Shown: positions 31,472 to 39,899 of the stretch, piece after piece | Numbering within the stretch: position 1 is the stretch's first letter | How the letters are laid out: each line of letters begins with the position of its first letter | Source: Diplocloster agilis | Lineage (GTDB): Bacteria; Bacillota; Clostridia; Lachnospirales; Lachnospiraceae | Assembly (NCBI RefSeq): GCF_019042275.1 | Contig: NZ_JAHQCW010000026.1 | Location: 1 to 64,000 of the forward strand | DNA: 64,000 nt | Direction of reading: 5' to 3' | Position numbers and translations under genes: made by a program | Notes under the pieces: model-generated | Databases searched by the model: none | What the model was told of the DNA's origin: nothing | The model's input: the letters and a program-made list of their open reading frames with translations, nothing else

Positions 31472-31807
31472 TTATACTGTTTTGGTTTCCTGTGGAAAGT
31501 CGTCATAGATATCGATGATCTTGTGTATGCCGGATAAGGTGAGGATCCGCCGGATTCTGGGGCTCACCGAAACAGCCAGAACTTTTCCCCCGGTAAAATT
31601 CAGATTCTTGTAGCGCCCCATGATGACGCCGATCCCGGAGCTGTCCATAAAATTGGTGTTGGAAAAATCAAATACGATACTCCGGACATTTTGTTTTTCC
31701 ATCATATCATCCGCACCCTTTCGAATCTCTTCCGCATTATGATGATCCAGTTCCGCCGGAACGTGGATAATCAGACTGGTATGATCCAGTTGAAACAATG
31801 GTGACAT
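31472..31807 (-). CDS. spoIIAA: Anti-anti-sigma factor SpoIIAA
   Basis: 111-residue STAS-domain protein. The phosphorylatable serine lies in FMDSSGIGVIMGRYK; its unphosphorylated form displaces SigF from SpoIIAB in the forespore. AGGAGG lies shortly before the ATG. The upstream 110 bp should hold a Spo0A/sigma-H promoter, but I find only a weak match and do not annotate one. Confidence 0.96.
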   Translation of the reverse strand: MSPLFQLDHTSLIIHVPAELDHHNAEEIRKGADDMMEKQNVRSIVFDFSNTNFMDSSGIGVIMGRYKNLNFTGGKVLAVSVSPRIRRILTLSGIHKIIDIYDDFPQETKTV

Positions 31808-31887
31808 CTGTATTTCCTCCTGTCTTAGATTGCTGCTTTTTCTATCCCTGAGCCTGCAGGCACTTTCTCATAAAATGAAAAAAATGC

Positions 31888-31914
31888 ACAAAAAGAGCGT
31901 GGCAGCCCACGCCC
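31888..31914 (-). terminator. Terminator of the zinc-ribbon/TPR gene
   Basis: Stem GCGTGG (31897-31902) with CCACGC (31907-31912), CAGC loop, extended by weaker pairs; the minus strand continues CTCTTTTTG. Confidence 0.75.
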
Positions 31915-31918
31915 TTTC

Positions 31919-33415
31919 TCATTCCTGTGTATTATCCGGTGCTCCTTCCCCTGCATCCTGCGGGGGCTGCTGATCCGTATTATCGTTCGTCTGATTGCTT
32001 CCCTGTGTATTACCGGACGCGTTTTCACCTCCGGCATTCGCCCCTTCCACCGGCGGCGTGCTCATGTAACTGGCGGACTGCCGCGCTTTATTGGTATTCG
32101 GGTACTTGTCATATACCTGCTGGTAGAATTTATCCGCGTTGGCCTGATCCCCGGAGCGGTCATAAGCCCGCGCCAGATAGAACAACGCGTCGCCATTGTG
32201 AACGTCTGCGTTTAATTCTACAGCCTGCCCCAGATCCTGGATGGCCGCGGCGAAATCACCTTTTTTATAGGCGTCATAGCCGGTAGTATATAACTCCTCG
32301 GCCGCCTTGGTGTTCACATCTGTCTGTATCGCGTCATACAACGTCTTGGCGTCTCCGGACAGGGAAGCGGCATCTACTTTCTGAAGCGCATCCGCAGCCG
32401 TCACGGTATCTTCCGCGCTGTAGGCTGCATAAGCGGCCAGCAACTGTTCATAGCTGGTGACCTTCACATCCTGGGCCTGGGCCTGCTGCTTTGCCTCTTC
32501 CTCATTAGCCTTTGCCGTGGCCAGATCCGTTTCCAGCTGTTTGATGTTGGCATTCTTGGAAGACAGCTGTTCGTTAAATTCGATCTCCGACTGATTGCTG
32601 CTGCCCTTCTCCGCCTGCATGCGGGCCGGAAGAACCAGGAACCACATAAGAGCCGCTCCCACCAGCAATCCGATAATGATATTAATCACCGTCGACATTC
32701 CGGTATTATCCTTGAACGTCTTGGGCTGGATAATAGTCTCGTTTCCGCTGCGGTATGCGACGGAATCCTCATTCTTCGGCTCCTCCGGTTTCGGATTAAC
32801 TCCCTTGAAGGTGTTCAGTTCTTTGAGCAGATGCAAAGTCAATGTATTGGCACGGTCTATTTTCCCGGCCCTTCGCAGCATACTCTCCGCTTTGCCGTAG
32901 TCTTCGTTTTTCATGTAACACAGAGCCAGCAGCTGATATGCTTTAACCAGTTTTGGATTCATGGAAAGCACTTTTTTCAGCTGGATAACCGCTAGGTCGT
33001 CACTGCTCTGCTCGCAGTATAAAAGCGCCTGATTAAACTTTTTGATCGAGGTATTCATGGTTTCCAGGCGCCCCTGATTCTCCTGCAGATCGTTCAGAAA
33101 ATAATCCGCCGGATTCTTCTTGGACTGGACATTCTTGCTGATGACCCATTGGCTTAAGGCTGCCACAGCCTCTCCCATTTCATAATAAATTAACCCCAGC
33201 AGATTCCTGGCCTGCACATGATTTTTATTATATTTTAACGCCAGATTCAGACTGGTCACAGCACCGGACAGATCCCGAACCTTCGCCTTTTCCAACCCGT
33301 CGTTGTATAACGCATTGGACAACCGTATTATCTTTTTATATACTGATACATCAGCCCCGCAGTTCGTGCAGTAATCCACATCGGACAGGGTGCTGCCGCA
33401 ATATAAGCATCTCAT
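31919..33415 (-). CDS. Zinc-ribbon, TPR-repeat membrane protein
   Basis: 498-residue multi-domain protein. Residues 3-20 form a zinc ribbon (CLYCGS ... CTNCGA). Cytoplasmic TPR repeats cover about 30-215. One transmembrane helix follows (INIIIGLLVGAALMWFLVLP, about residue 250), then an outside coiled coil (about 280-325) and a second set of TPR-like repeats (about 330-450), ending in a Gly/Asn/Gln-rich tail. Such proteins are probably scaffolds linking cytoplasm and cell surface; specific function is unknown. It follows the folC and small-protein genes in the same direction. Confidence 0.85.
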   Translation of the reverse strand: MRCLYCGSTLSDVDYCTNCGADVSVYKKIIRLSNALYNDGLEKAKVRDLSGAVTSLNLALKYNKNHVQARNLLGLIYYEMGEAVAALSQWVISKNVQSKKNPADYFLNDLQENQGRLETMNTSIKKFNQALLYCEQSSDDLAVIQLKKVLSMNPKLVKAYQLLALCYMKNEDYGKAESMLRRAGKIDRANTLTLHLLKELNTFKGVNPKPEEPKNEDSVAYRSGNETIIQPKTFKDNTGMSTVINIIIGLLVGAALMWFLVLPARMQAEKGSSNQSEIEFNEQLSSKNANIKQLETDLATAKANEEEAKQQAQAQDVKVTSYEQLLAAYAAYSAEDTVTAADALQKVDAASLSGDAKTLYDAIQTDVNTKAAEELYTTGYDAYKKGDFAAAIQDLGQAVELNADVHNGDALFYLARAYDRSGDQANADKFYQQVYDKYPNTNKARQSASYMSTPPVEGANAGGENASGNTQGSNQTNDNTDQQPPQDAGEGAPDNTQE

Positions 33416-33504
33416 ACTGTTTCACCTACTCTTCCGCGCTGCGTGCATGTCATATTTCCACATTTTTAAATACCGCCGTTCAAATGTCTGAAAATTCTTC
33501 TGCA

Positions 33505-33651
33505 CTATCGTTCTTTGCTTCTCGATTCCTTGAGCATTTCCTTCAAAATATCGGTCATATCCGTCAAATCCTGATTGCGGATCGCCTCTTCCGCTTCCTC
33601 AACCTCCAGACTTGGATGAAATTTCTTCAACTCTTCTTCAAAGTTCAGCAT
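33505..33651 (-). CDS. Small acidic protein of 48 residues between folC and TPR genes
   Basis: A short open reading frame starting MLNFEEELKKFHPSLEVEEA and ending KESRSKER, highly charged and predicted helical, without signal or membrane segment. The ATG lies within the last codons of folC (14-bp overlap, other frame) and is preceded by a perfect AGGAGG seven bases upstream, which has no other purpose there. This makes it a real, translationally coupled gene. I do not know its function. Confidence 0.8.
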   Translation of the reverse strand: MLNFEEELKKFHPSLEVEEAEEAIRNQDLTDMTDILKEMLKESRSKER

Positions 33652-34948
33652 CGTACCGCCTCCTTATTACGTCTTTCAATTCGCCAACCAGATACAAAGA
33701 CCCGGCGCAAAATATCATGCCATCGCCTTTTTGCTTCACAGCCGCCTGAAACGCCCGCTCTATATCCGGCTCAGCCGTCACCTTCTTCGATGTCCGTTCC
33801 TCAAAGATACGCTTTAACTCATCGGAAGGTACACCGCGGCCGCTGTTTATCTGGGTTATCACATAACTATCAAATAAATCTGCTTCAATAATGGTCTGGA
33901 TCATTTGCGGATATTGTTTTTCCTTTACCGCAGAAAACAACAGAACTTTCGGCCCGCGCTCCTGGAATACCCTTACGGTCTCTGCAAATCCACAGACACC
34001 TTCCACGTTATGTGCACCATCCAGATACACATCCGGTAGGACCTCCTCCATACGCCCCGGCCATCTCATATTGGAAATTCCCTGCTGCAGCGCTTCCCGG
34101 CTGATCTCATGCCCGGTATCCAGTACCTCCAGCGCCTGTAACGCCAAAACCGCATTTCGCGCCTGATAGGACGCCGCATTGTGCACAGTCATTCCAATAT
34201 ATCCATAATAACGACTGGAATAAGAAAAATCAACGGTTTTGTCAGTATTTAATAATTTTGTTATATTTTCATCATGAACCGGCCACGACGGCGCTCCCAT
34301 CTTTTCGGCCTTCTGTTCCACTACACGGCTCACCTCTGCTTTGGCCGCGTCATACACCACCGGAACTCCGGCTTTGATGATTCCGGCCTTTTCCGCCGCG
34401 ATCTCTTCTATCGTGCCGCCCAGCCACTCCGTATGATCCAGGCTGACGGAGGTAATCACCGTGACCGCCGGTTTTTTAATGACATTGGTGGCGTCCAGCC
34501 TGCCGCCAAGCCCTGTCTCCAGCACCGCATACTCCACATGGTTTTCTTCAAATAATACCATGGCCATAGCAAATAGAAACTCGAAAAAAGTCGGATGCGG
34601 CATTCCCTCCCGCCGCATAACCGTCGCTGCCCGTTGCACTCTCTCGAAAGCATGAACCAGCTGCTCATTTTCCACATTCTTACCATTGATCTGAAACCGC
34701 TCATTGATAGATTCCAGATGCGGTGACGTAAACATCCCAACGGAATATCCCGCCGTTTGTAATACGGAATTAAGATAGGCGCAGACCGATCCCTTTCCGT
34801 TCGTCCCCGCCACATGTATGACCTTCATCTGATCCTCCGGATTACCCAGATTCTGAAGGAGTTTCCTCGTATGGTTCAAATCATTTTTCTTAGTAAATTT
34901 CGGTATATCTAAAATATAGGACACTGCCTCTTCATATGTCACGAACAC
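33638..34948 (-). CDS. folC: Folylpolyglutamate synthase / dihydrofolate synthase
   Basis: 436-residue Mur-ligase-like enzyme that adds glutamate to folates. P-loop GTNGKGS is at residues 48-54; FTSPHLESINERF, ETGLGGRLDATN and SLDHTEWLGGTIEEIAAEKAGI are family segments, and LDGAHNVEG marks the C-terminal domain. The start is GTG behind AGGTGG. The end overlaps the 48-residue gene. Confidence 0.95.
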   Translation of the reverse strand: MFVTYEEAVSYILDIPKFTKKNDLNHTRKLLQNLGNPEDQMKVIHVAGTNGKGSVCAYLNSVLQTAGYSVGMFTSPHLESINERFQINGKNVENEQLVHAFERVQRAATVMRREGMPHPTFFEFLFAMAMVLFEENHVEYAVLETGLGGRLDATNVIKKPAVTVITSVSLDHTEWLGGTIEEIAAEKAGIIKAGVPVVYDAAKAEVSRVVEQKAEKMGAPSWPVHDENITKLLNTDKTVDFSYSSRYYGYIGMTVHNAASYQARNAVLALQALEVLDTGHEISREALQQGISNMRWPGRMEEVLPDVYLDGAHNVEGVCGFAETVRVFQERGPKVLLFSAVKEKQYPQMIQTIIEADLFDSYVITQINSGRGVPSDELKRIFEERTSKKVTAEPDIERAFQAAVKQKGDGMIFCAGSLYLVGELKDVIRRRYDAEL

Positions 34949-35050
34949 TCATCCACCTTTTTTATCCACACCCATTATACCCGATTCCCCTTTTATTTCC
35001 AACCTAAAGTTTTTAACATCTTTAGACAAATCTCGCAGGATAATATGCGT

Positions 35051-35084
35051 AAAGTCCGGCGCGGAAACGGAGGCGCCGGACTTT
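35051..35084. terminator. Strong bidirectional-type hairpin after the subtilase gene
   Basis: Perfect 12-bp arms AAAGTCCGGCGC (35051-35062) and GCGCCGGACTTT (35073-35084). It is placed to end the minus-strand subtilase transcript, though the T-run is better on the plus strand. Confidence 0.7.
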
Positions 35085-35115
35085 TAAATAGATCCCTGGG
35101 GTCTTTGAAAAATAT

Positions 35116-36264
35116 CTACTGTAATGTGGAGCGTACTGCATCTATAAAGGCAGATGGGTCTATGAAGAGGTCACCGTCCGCATTTTCGTATGCGGTCTCT
35201 CTCATGAGCGTTATCATCCGGGTTCCTGTAAGCGAAGGATTGATCTGCCATCCCAGTGCCAATATTCCTGTTCCATAGGGGATAGCCCAGCTGTGGCCTC
35301 CTATCGCATCATAGCTATAAGAATATTCCCCCTCTTGATAGGCTTCCGCGGTGGTACGGTAACCTACAGGTGTCCCCAGTGCCTGAGGCGGACATTCCTG
35401 GAAATCACCATCGGGTGTCCCGATTTTGCTTTGCGTAATGTCATCTCTATGTTCCGGGTCAAAAAAGCTGGGCCAAAAAACGCAAGTATCAAAATCTTTC
35501 CTGCAATCCAGTACTAAAATACCCGCGTCCTGTGCCCGCTTTACCGCCTCATCATAATCACCATGGTTATCGAAATTATCTGAATTTGTAAGATCGGCAG
35601 ATATGCTGACGGCACGTATTTTATCGGAATCCGGCAATTCTTTGTTTTGCCCGATCAGCCAGTCCAGTGCCTGGGCTGTCATGGAAGGGGCTGTTCTGTC
35701 CCAAAATTTTAACGCCACATAGTATAGTTTGACATCAGGGGCGGTTCCAATGGTATTGCCAGCCAGTAAACTAGCTACTGCAGGTCCATGCATGGAGCCT
35801 TTGCTGTCGTTTTCCGTCAATCCCACCGTATGATATTTCACAATCTTACCGGTGTATTCGGGATGGTCTGGTAATAAAGGCTGGTCGATAATTGCTACCG
35901 TCACGTTTTTACCCGTGATCCCCTGTGCGTGGAGCTTCGATACATTGAGTCCGGGAGCTTTTCCGTTTTCCAGAATTTTTGCCGCCAGCTCTTCGTTTCC
36001 CTCGAAGTTTGTGTTTTGATTAAACCAGTAAGTATTAATATCTTTTGTATTATATTCTCCTGGTTTTAAAGTTATGGTTTCTCCGATACCGCGCACATCT
36101 GCATATGGTTCCAATAATTTACTGCCATGCGCAGTTTTCCCCTGAGATGCTATGTCAGGCGTATTTGTATCTTTCTCTATATCCTTCTGACTGTCAGCGG
36201 TGTTACATGAACATAATAATAATGATAATAAAAAAATGAACGGTAATGCCAATACTTTTTTCAT
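35116..36264 (-). CDS. S8 (subtilisin-like) family lipoprotein protease
   Basis: 382-residue secreted lipoprotein. The signal peptide MKKVLALPFIFLLSLLLCSC has a lipobox with Cys20. The subtilase domain shows the catalytic Asp in VAIIDQPLLPDHPEY, His in SMHGPAVASLLAG and Ser in GGHSWAIPYGTGILAL; the usual GTSMA context is altered to GHSWA. ATG at 36264 is chosen because AGAAGGAC precedes it and the signal peptide begins there. It lies just after the two-component system genes, 90 bp away, and may belong to its regulon; that is inference. Confidence 0.85.
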   Translation of the reverse strand: MKKVLALPFIFLLSLLLCSCNTADSQKDIEKDTNTPDIASQGKTAHGSKLLEPYADVRGIGETITLKPGEYNTKDINTYWFNQNTNFEGNEELAAKILENGKAPGLNVSKLHAQGITGKNVTVAIIDQPLLPDHPEYTGKIVKYHTVGLTENDSKGSMHGPAVASLLAGNTIGTAPDVKLYYVALKFWDRTAPSMTAQALDWLIGQNKELPDSDKIRAVSISADLTNSDNFDNHGDYDEAVKRAQDAGILVLDCRKDFDTCVFWPSFFDPEHRDDITQSKIGTPDGDFQECPPQALGTPVGYRTTAEAYQEGEYSYSYDAIGGHSWAIPYGTGILALGWQINPSLTGTRMITLMRETAYENADGDLFIDPSAFIDAVRSTLQ

Positions 36265-36355
36265 CTTTTGTCCTTCTCTCTGTTTTAAGATAGTGTATAA
36301 GATAAGGAGGAGCGCGAAATGCCGCTCTCCTCCCTGACCTTGCATTGTACTTCAA

Positions 36356-38692
36356 CTAGTGGATCTGCGGGAATTCCACAGTGACCACGAACAGATCTGC
36401 GATGGTCTCCACCGTCATCCTGCCCCCGCAGGCCTCCGTAAAGCTCTTGGCGATCGACAGGCCCAGACCGCTGCCGCCGTCAGTCCGGCTTGAGTCGCCC
36501 CTTGTAAAACGTTCCGTAAAATTTACATCGGCAGGGATCTCCGAAGCGGATGTATTTTTCACACTTGCCACCGCCACCGAACCGTCCGTCTTCAGGTTCA
36601 CATAGATGCGGGAACCGTCCAGCGAATACTGCAGGGCATTTTGCAGCAGGTTCTGGAACACCCGGTACAGGCGCTGCCCATCGGCCATGATCATGATTTC
36701 CTCTTCCGGGATATCGGTTTTTACCTGAATCCTACTGTCCGCGATCCGTTCGGACATGTCCGCCAGGGTCTGCCGCAGAAGCTTGCCCAGATCCAGCGCT
36801 TCGATCTCCACCGGCAGCTGCCCGGAAGCCGCTTTGCTCACCTCGAAGACATCCTGCACCATTTCTTTTAATTTCTGAGATTTGCTGTCCAGGATCTGCA
36901 CATAATCCCTGATATAATCCGGCAGTCCGTCTTCCTGTTTGAGAAGCTCCACATAGCTGATGATGGAGGTCAGCGGGGTCTTAATATCATGGGACACATT
37001 GGACACCAGTTCCACTTTCATGCGTTCGCTCTTGATCTGCTCTTTCACCGCGGTGTCCATCCCTTTGCGGATATCGTTCAGATCCTGCACCGCTCCGGCC
37101 AGATCACTGTCCGGCTGAACCTGTATTTCACTGGTGATCGCTCCGTCGCGCACGGTCTTGATCTGATCGATGAGGATTCCCGTATCCAGCATCAGCCGTT
37201 CATTTTTTTTCATATAATTCATCTGCATGTAGACCAGCAGGACGGCTCCCAGAACTACCAGGATCATCAGAACCAGAAGCGGTACGATCTCGTATCCGCC
37301 GGCCAGGCAAAAGATAAGCAGGCTGGCTCCCGACAGTAAAATGAGTACGCCCGTTACGGCAATTAACGGTATATACCGGTGCACCACCCGTCTCTGGAAC
37401 GGAAGCTTTAAGTCCGCCGCACGGAACGCCTCCGCAATATGTCCGCAGATACTCTGTTTCCATACCTTTTGATTGCATCTGTGATCATTCACAAACAGAT
37501 AGATGATCCAGAACAAACCAACCACCCCGCCTGTCCAGGCGAACATCTCCCGGAATAATTCCTGGAAAATGCCAGGATAGAATTCCCCGAACTGAATTCG
37601 CATAAAGAAATCATCCCACCAATAGCCCGAATGAAACAGAACGAGTCCCAGTGCCGACAGGAGCAGAATCAGCTTGACCTCATACCAGATTTTTCCTGTT
37701 ATACGGGCAATCCATCGGTCCGCCCGCTTCTTATCTTTGCGCAGGATCAGGTACACCGCAATCAGGACGATTCCCAGAGCCAGCGAGGCGGCTAACGCCA
37801 GAAATCTGCCCTTTTGACTGCGCTGATTGTATTCGATCCAGTACAGCCGGTTGTAGAGCTGTTTGGATGAGTCCTTCGCATAATCGCCTTTGATATAGAG
37901 TTTCGGCGACTTAGCCGCGGCTATGGTAACGGTCGCTTTCTGAGTCTCCTCATCCACGGTAAAGTTCTTATAGCCCGGCACGTACCAGTCACTGTCGTCG
38001 CGGTAGTAGCCGTCCTTGTACACATCGATATCTTTGCCGTCTTTTCGCATTTTTACCGTATTGCCGTCAAAGTACATCAGGAAATTGTAATCCTTGGGCG
38101 CAGTCATACCGGCGCCATCCAGTTCCGTCCCCTCGGCATTTGTGTAGACAGTTCCGTCGTTATAAGTGATCTTATACAGGATATTCTTGTCATCTTTGAT
38201 CGCATTGTGATACCGTTCGGCTCTCTTCTTGTTTTCTTCTTTGGAGCTGTAATCACTGTCTTCTAAATCACCGTACTCATAACCGCCGTATTCATCATAA
38301 TCGCTGCTGTAACCTCCGATCGCTTCGGCAACTTCATTCGGATACTCTTCGCTAAAGTTCCAGCTCCAATCGCCGGTTCCGCTCTCAACCGCGTATACCC
38401 CCTCCATGTTATTGTAGGTATAATCATCGTAGTAACCGTAATATTCCCGATAGACATTTCCCCAGAGGGGGCCGCCGGTGGCCATCCCCAGAAAATTTTC
38501 CAGGTAATCCGCCATCTGACGGCGGAATTCTCCGGTATTCTGATAATCTTCCTCAAAGGCCTCCCTGATCTGTGCCTTCCATGAGGTTCTGGAGGATAAT
38601 AAATAGACGGAATCTATGACACCGGACAGTAACAGAGTGATCCCCAGAAAAAACGCGGTAAAACTAATGATGCTTTTCCATTTTGTAGCCAA
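36356..38692 (-). CDS. Membrane sensor histidine kinase with large extracellular domain
   Basis: 778-residue kinase. After a first membrane helix (about residues 8-30) comes an extracellular domain to about 300, with a Tyr/Asp/Gly-rich segment around 85-150 (YYGYYDDYTYNN, DYDEYGGYEYGD). Several further helices (about 300-500) follow, then a HAMP-like stretch, the H-box SNVSHDIKTPLTS and a GHKL ATPase with N box QNLLQNALQYS and GSGLGLSIAKS. It should phosphorylate the response regulator encoded upstream. The start appears to be TTG, overlapping the regulator gene by 29 bp. Signal unknown. Confidence 0.92.
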   Translation of the reverse strand: MATKWKSIISFTAFFLGITLLLSGVIDSVYLLSSRTSWKAQIREAFEEDYQNTGEFRRQMADYLENFLGMATGGPLWGNVYREYYGYYDDYTYNNMEGVYAVESGTGDWSWNFSEEYPNEVAEAIGGYSSDYDEYGGYEYGDLEDSDYSSKEENKKRAERYHNAIKDDKNILYKITYNDGTVYTNAEGTELDGAGMTAPKDYNFLMYFDGNTVKMRKDGKDIDVYKDGYYRDDSDWYVPGYKNFTVDEETQKATVTIAAAKSPKLYIKGDYAKDSSKQLYNRLYWIEYNQRSQKGRFLALAASLALGIVLIAVYLILRKDKKRADRWIARITGKIWYEVKLILLLSALGLVLFHSGYWWDDFFMRIQFGEFYPGIFQELFREMFAWTGGVVGLFWIIYLFVNDHRCNQKVWKQSICGHIAEAFRAADLKLPFQRRVVHRYIPLIAVTGVLILLSGASLLIFCLAGGYEIVPLLVLMILVVLGAVLLVYMQMNYMKKNERLMLDTGILIDQIKTVRDGAITSEIQVQPDSDLAGAVQDLNDIRKGMDTAVKEQIKSERMKVELVSNVSHDIKTPLTSIISYVELLKQEDGLPDYIRDYVQILDSKSQKLKEMVQDVFEVSKAASGQLPVEIEALDLGKLLRQTLADMSERIADSRIQVKTDIPEEEIMIMADGQRLYRVFQNLLQNALQYSLDGSRIYVNLKTDGSVAVASVKNTSASEIPADVNFTERFTRGDSSRTDGGSGLGLSIAKSFTEACGGRMTVETIADLFVVTVEFPQIH

Positions 38693-39365
38693 TTCCCCAC
38701 ACCACCTTTATATATTCTGGTTCTTTTGGATTGAGTTCAATTTTTTCCCGGATACGTCTGATATGGACCATAACCGTATTTTCCGGAGCGAAGGCCTCTT
38801 CTTCCCATACCCTCCGGTAAATCTCTTCGGCCGGAAATACTCTGCCCAGATTCCGCATCAGCAGATCGACGATCTTCGTCTCCGTAGCAGTCAGCTTAAC
38901 CGGCTCCTGGTCCGCATATAACACACGCTCATCGGTCCGGTAGCTGAGACGGCCATTGAAGATCTCACTGGATACCACCGACGCATGGATGTCTCCCAGG
39001 CTGGTATACCTCCTCAGATGGCTGCGCACCCGGGCCACCAATTCCTGGGGATCATACGGTTTGGTCACATAATCATCGGCTCCCATGGAAAGTCCCAGGA
39101 CTTTATCCGTATTCTCACTCTTGGCGCTTAAGACAATGATCGGCAGATTCTTTTTTTCCCGTATCTTCATCACTGCGGACAGGCCGTCAAGCTTCGGCAT
39201 CATCACATCGATTAATATCAACTGTACCGGATATTCCGCGATCTTCTGCAATGCTTCCAGGCCGTCGTAGGCTTTTTGAACCGTGTAGCCTTCCTTTTCC
39301 AGCAGGATCGATATGGCCTTTACAATCTCTTTGTCGTCGTCTACGACCAGTACACATCCGTTCAT
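38664..39365 (-). CDS. OmpR-family response regulator
   Basis: 233-residue two-component regulator. The receiver domain has acidic pair DDD, phosphoacceptor Asp in LILIDVMMPKLDG and conserved Lys in VTKPYDP. The C-terminal winged helix (residues about 135-230) ends with EPEYIKVVWGIGYKME. Paired with the overlapping kinase gene. Three GTAAGA direct repeats upstream suggest autoregulation. Confidence 0.95.
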   Translation of the reverse strand: MNGCVLVVDDDKEIVKAISILLEKEGYTVQKAYDGLEALQKIAEYPVQLILIDVMMPKLDGLSAVMKIREKKNLPIIVLSAKSENTDKVLGLSMGADDYVTKPYDPQELVARVRSHLRRYTSLGDIHASVVSSEIFNGRLSYRTDERVLYADQEPVKLTATETKIVDLLMRNLGRVFPAEEIYRRVWEEEAFAPENTVMVHIRRIREKIELNPKEPEYIKVVWGIGYKMEKHH

Positions 39366-39395
39366 CTGATCTCCTCCTTAAGAACAATCCTATCA

Positions 39396-39446
39396 TAATA
39401 TGGATATCTTACAAACCCGCGGGTATATTTCTTACGAAAATCTTAC
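39396..39446 (-). promoter_or_regulatory. Direct repeats upstream of the response regulator gene
   Basis: On the minus strand GTAAGA occurs three times (complements at 39407-39412, 39430-39435, 39441-39446), at 11- and 23-bp distances, i.e. close to one and two helical turns, as in OmpR/PhoB-type sites. A -10-like TATTAT lies at 39396-39401. Confidence 0.6.
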
Positions 39447-39669
39447 AATCACTTTTTCTCTGCTATCTCACGTTATTTTTCATTGAGTGTATTGAAATGT
39501 TTCGATTTGTGGTTCTGTGTAAATATTGTTTTATTATAACATGGGGCCGGTGAAAAAGCATTCTGAAAAAGGCGGCCTATGTATGTTCGTAAGTTCCTGA
39601 TACCCCGACGAACAAAAAGACTGTGGACCGCGGCATGATGTGCTGATGTGCTGACGCTGCATGAGTTGT
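39447..39669. other. Intergenic region without a visible gene
   Basis: No coding potential that I trust. Contains GTGCTGAT-type short repeats near 39640-39655 and an AT-rich stretch. Leads into the promoter of the nitroreductase fusion. Confidence 0.4.
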
Positions 39670-39698
39670 TTGACATTTCCGCGCGCTGTTATTAAAAT
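39670..39698 (+). promoter_or_regulatory. Promoter upstream of the nitroreductase-fusion gene
   Basis: -35 TTGACA (39670-39675), 17-bp spacer, -10 TAAAAT (39693-39698). This gives a leader of about 195 nt, which contains a 14-bp direct repeat AATACTGCTTTGAT (near 39785 and 39854). Confidence 0.65.
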
Positions 39699-39899
39699 AG
39701 AAAACATTAAAATCTTTATTAAGTATATTTATCCCTACCTTAGGTTTCATTGTCACTTAATTTGCTACCGGGACATTTAAGCAGAATACTGCTTTGATTA
39801 CTAATTTGTATATTGGGATAATTTATTTTAGCGCCGATCTCGTTTATTGGGAATAATACTGCTTTGATAAAAAGCAAACATGGAAGGGGCGTATCATGC

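Noticed and set aside
31808-31890. Sigma-H promoter for the spoIIA operon
   Set aside because: Only weak, poorly spaced matches to the -35 and -10 consensus were found.
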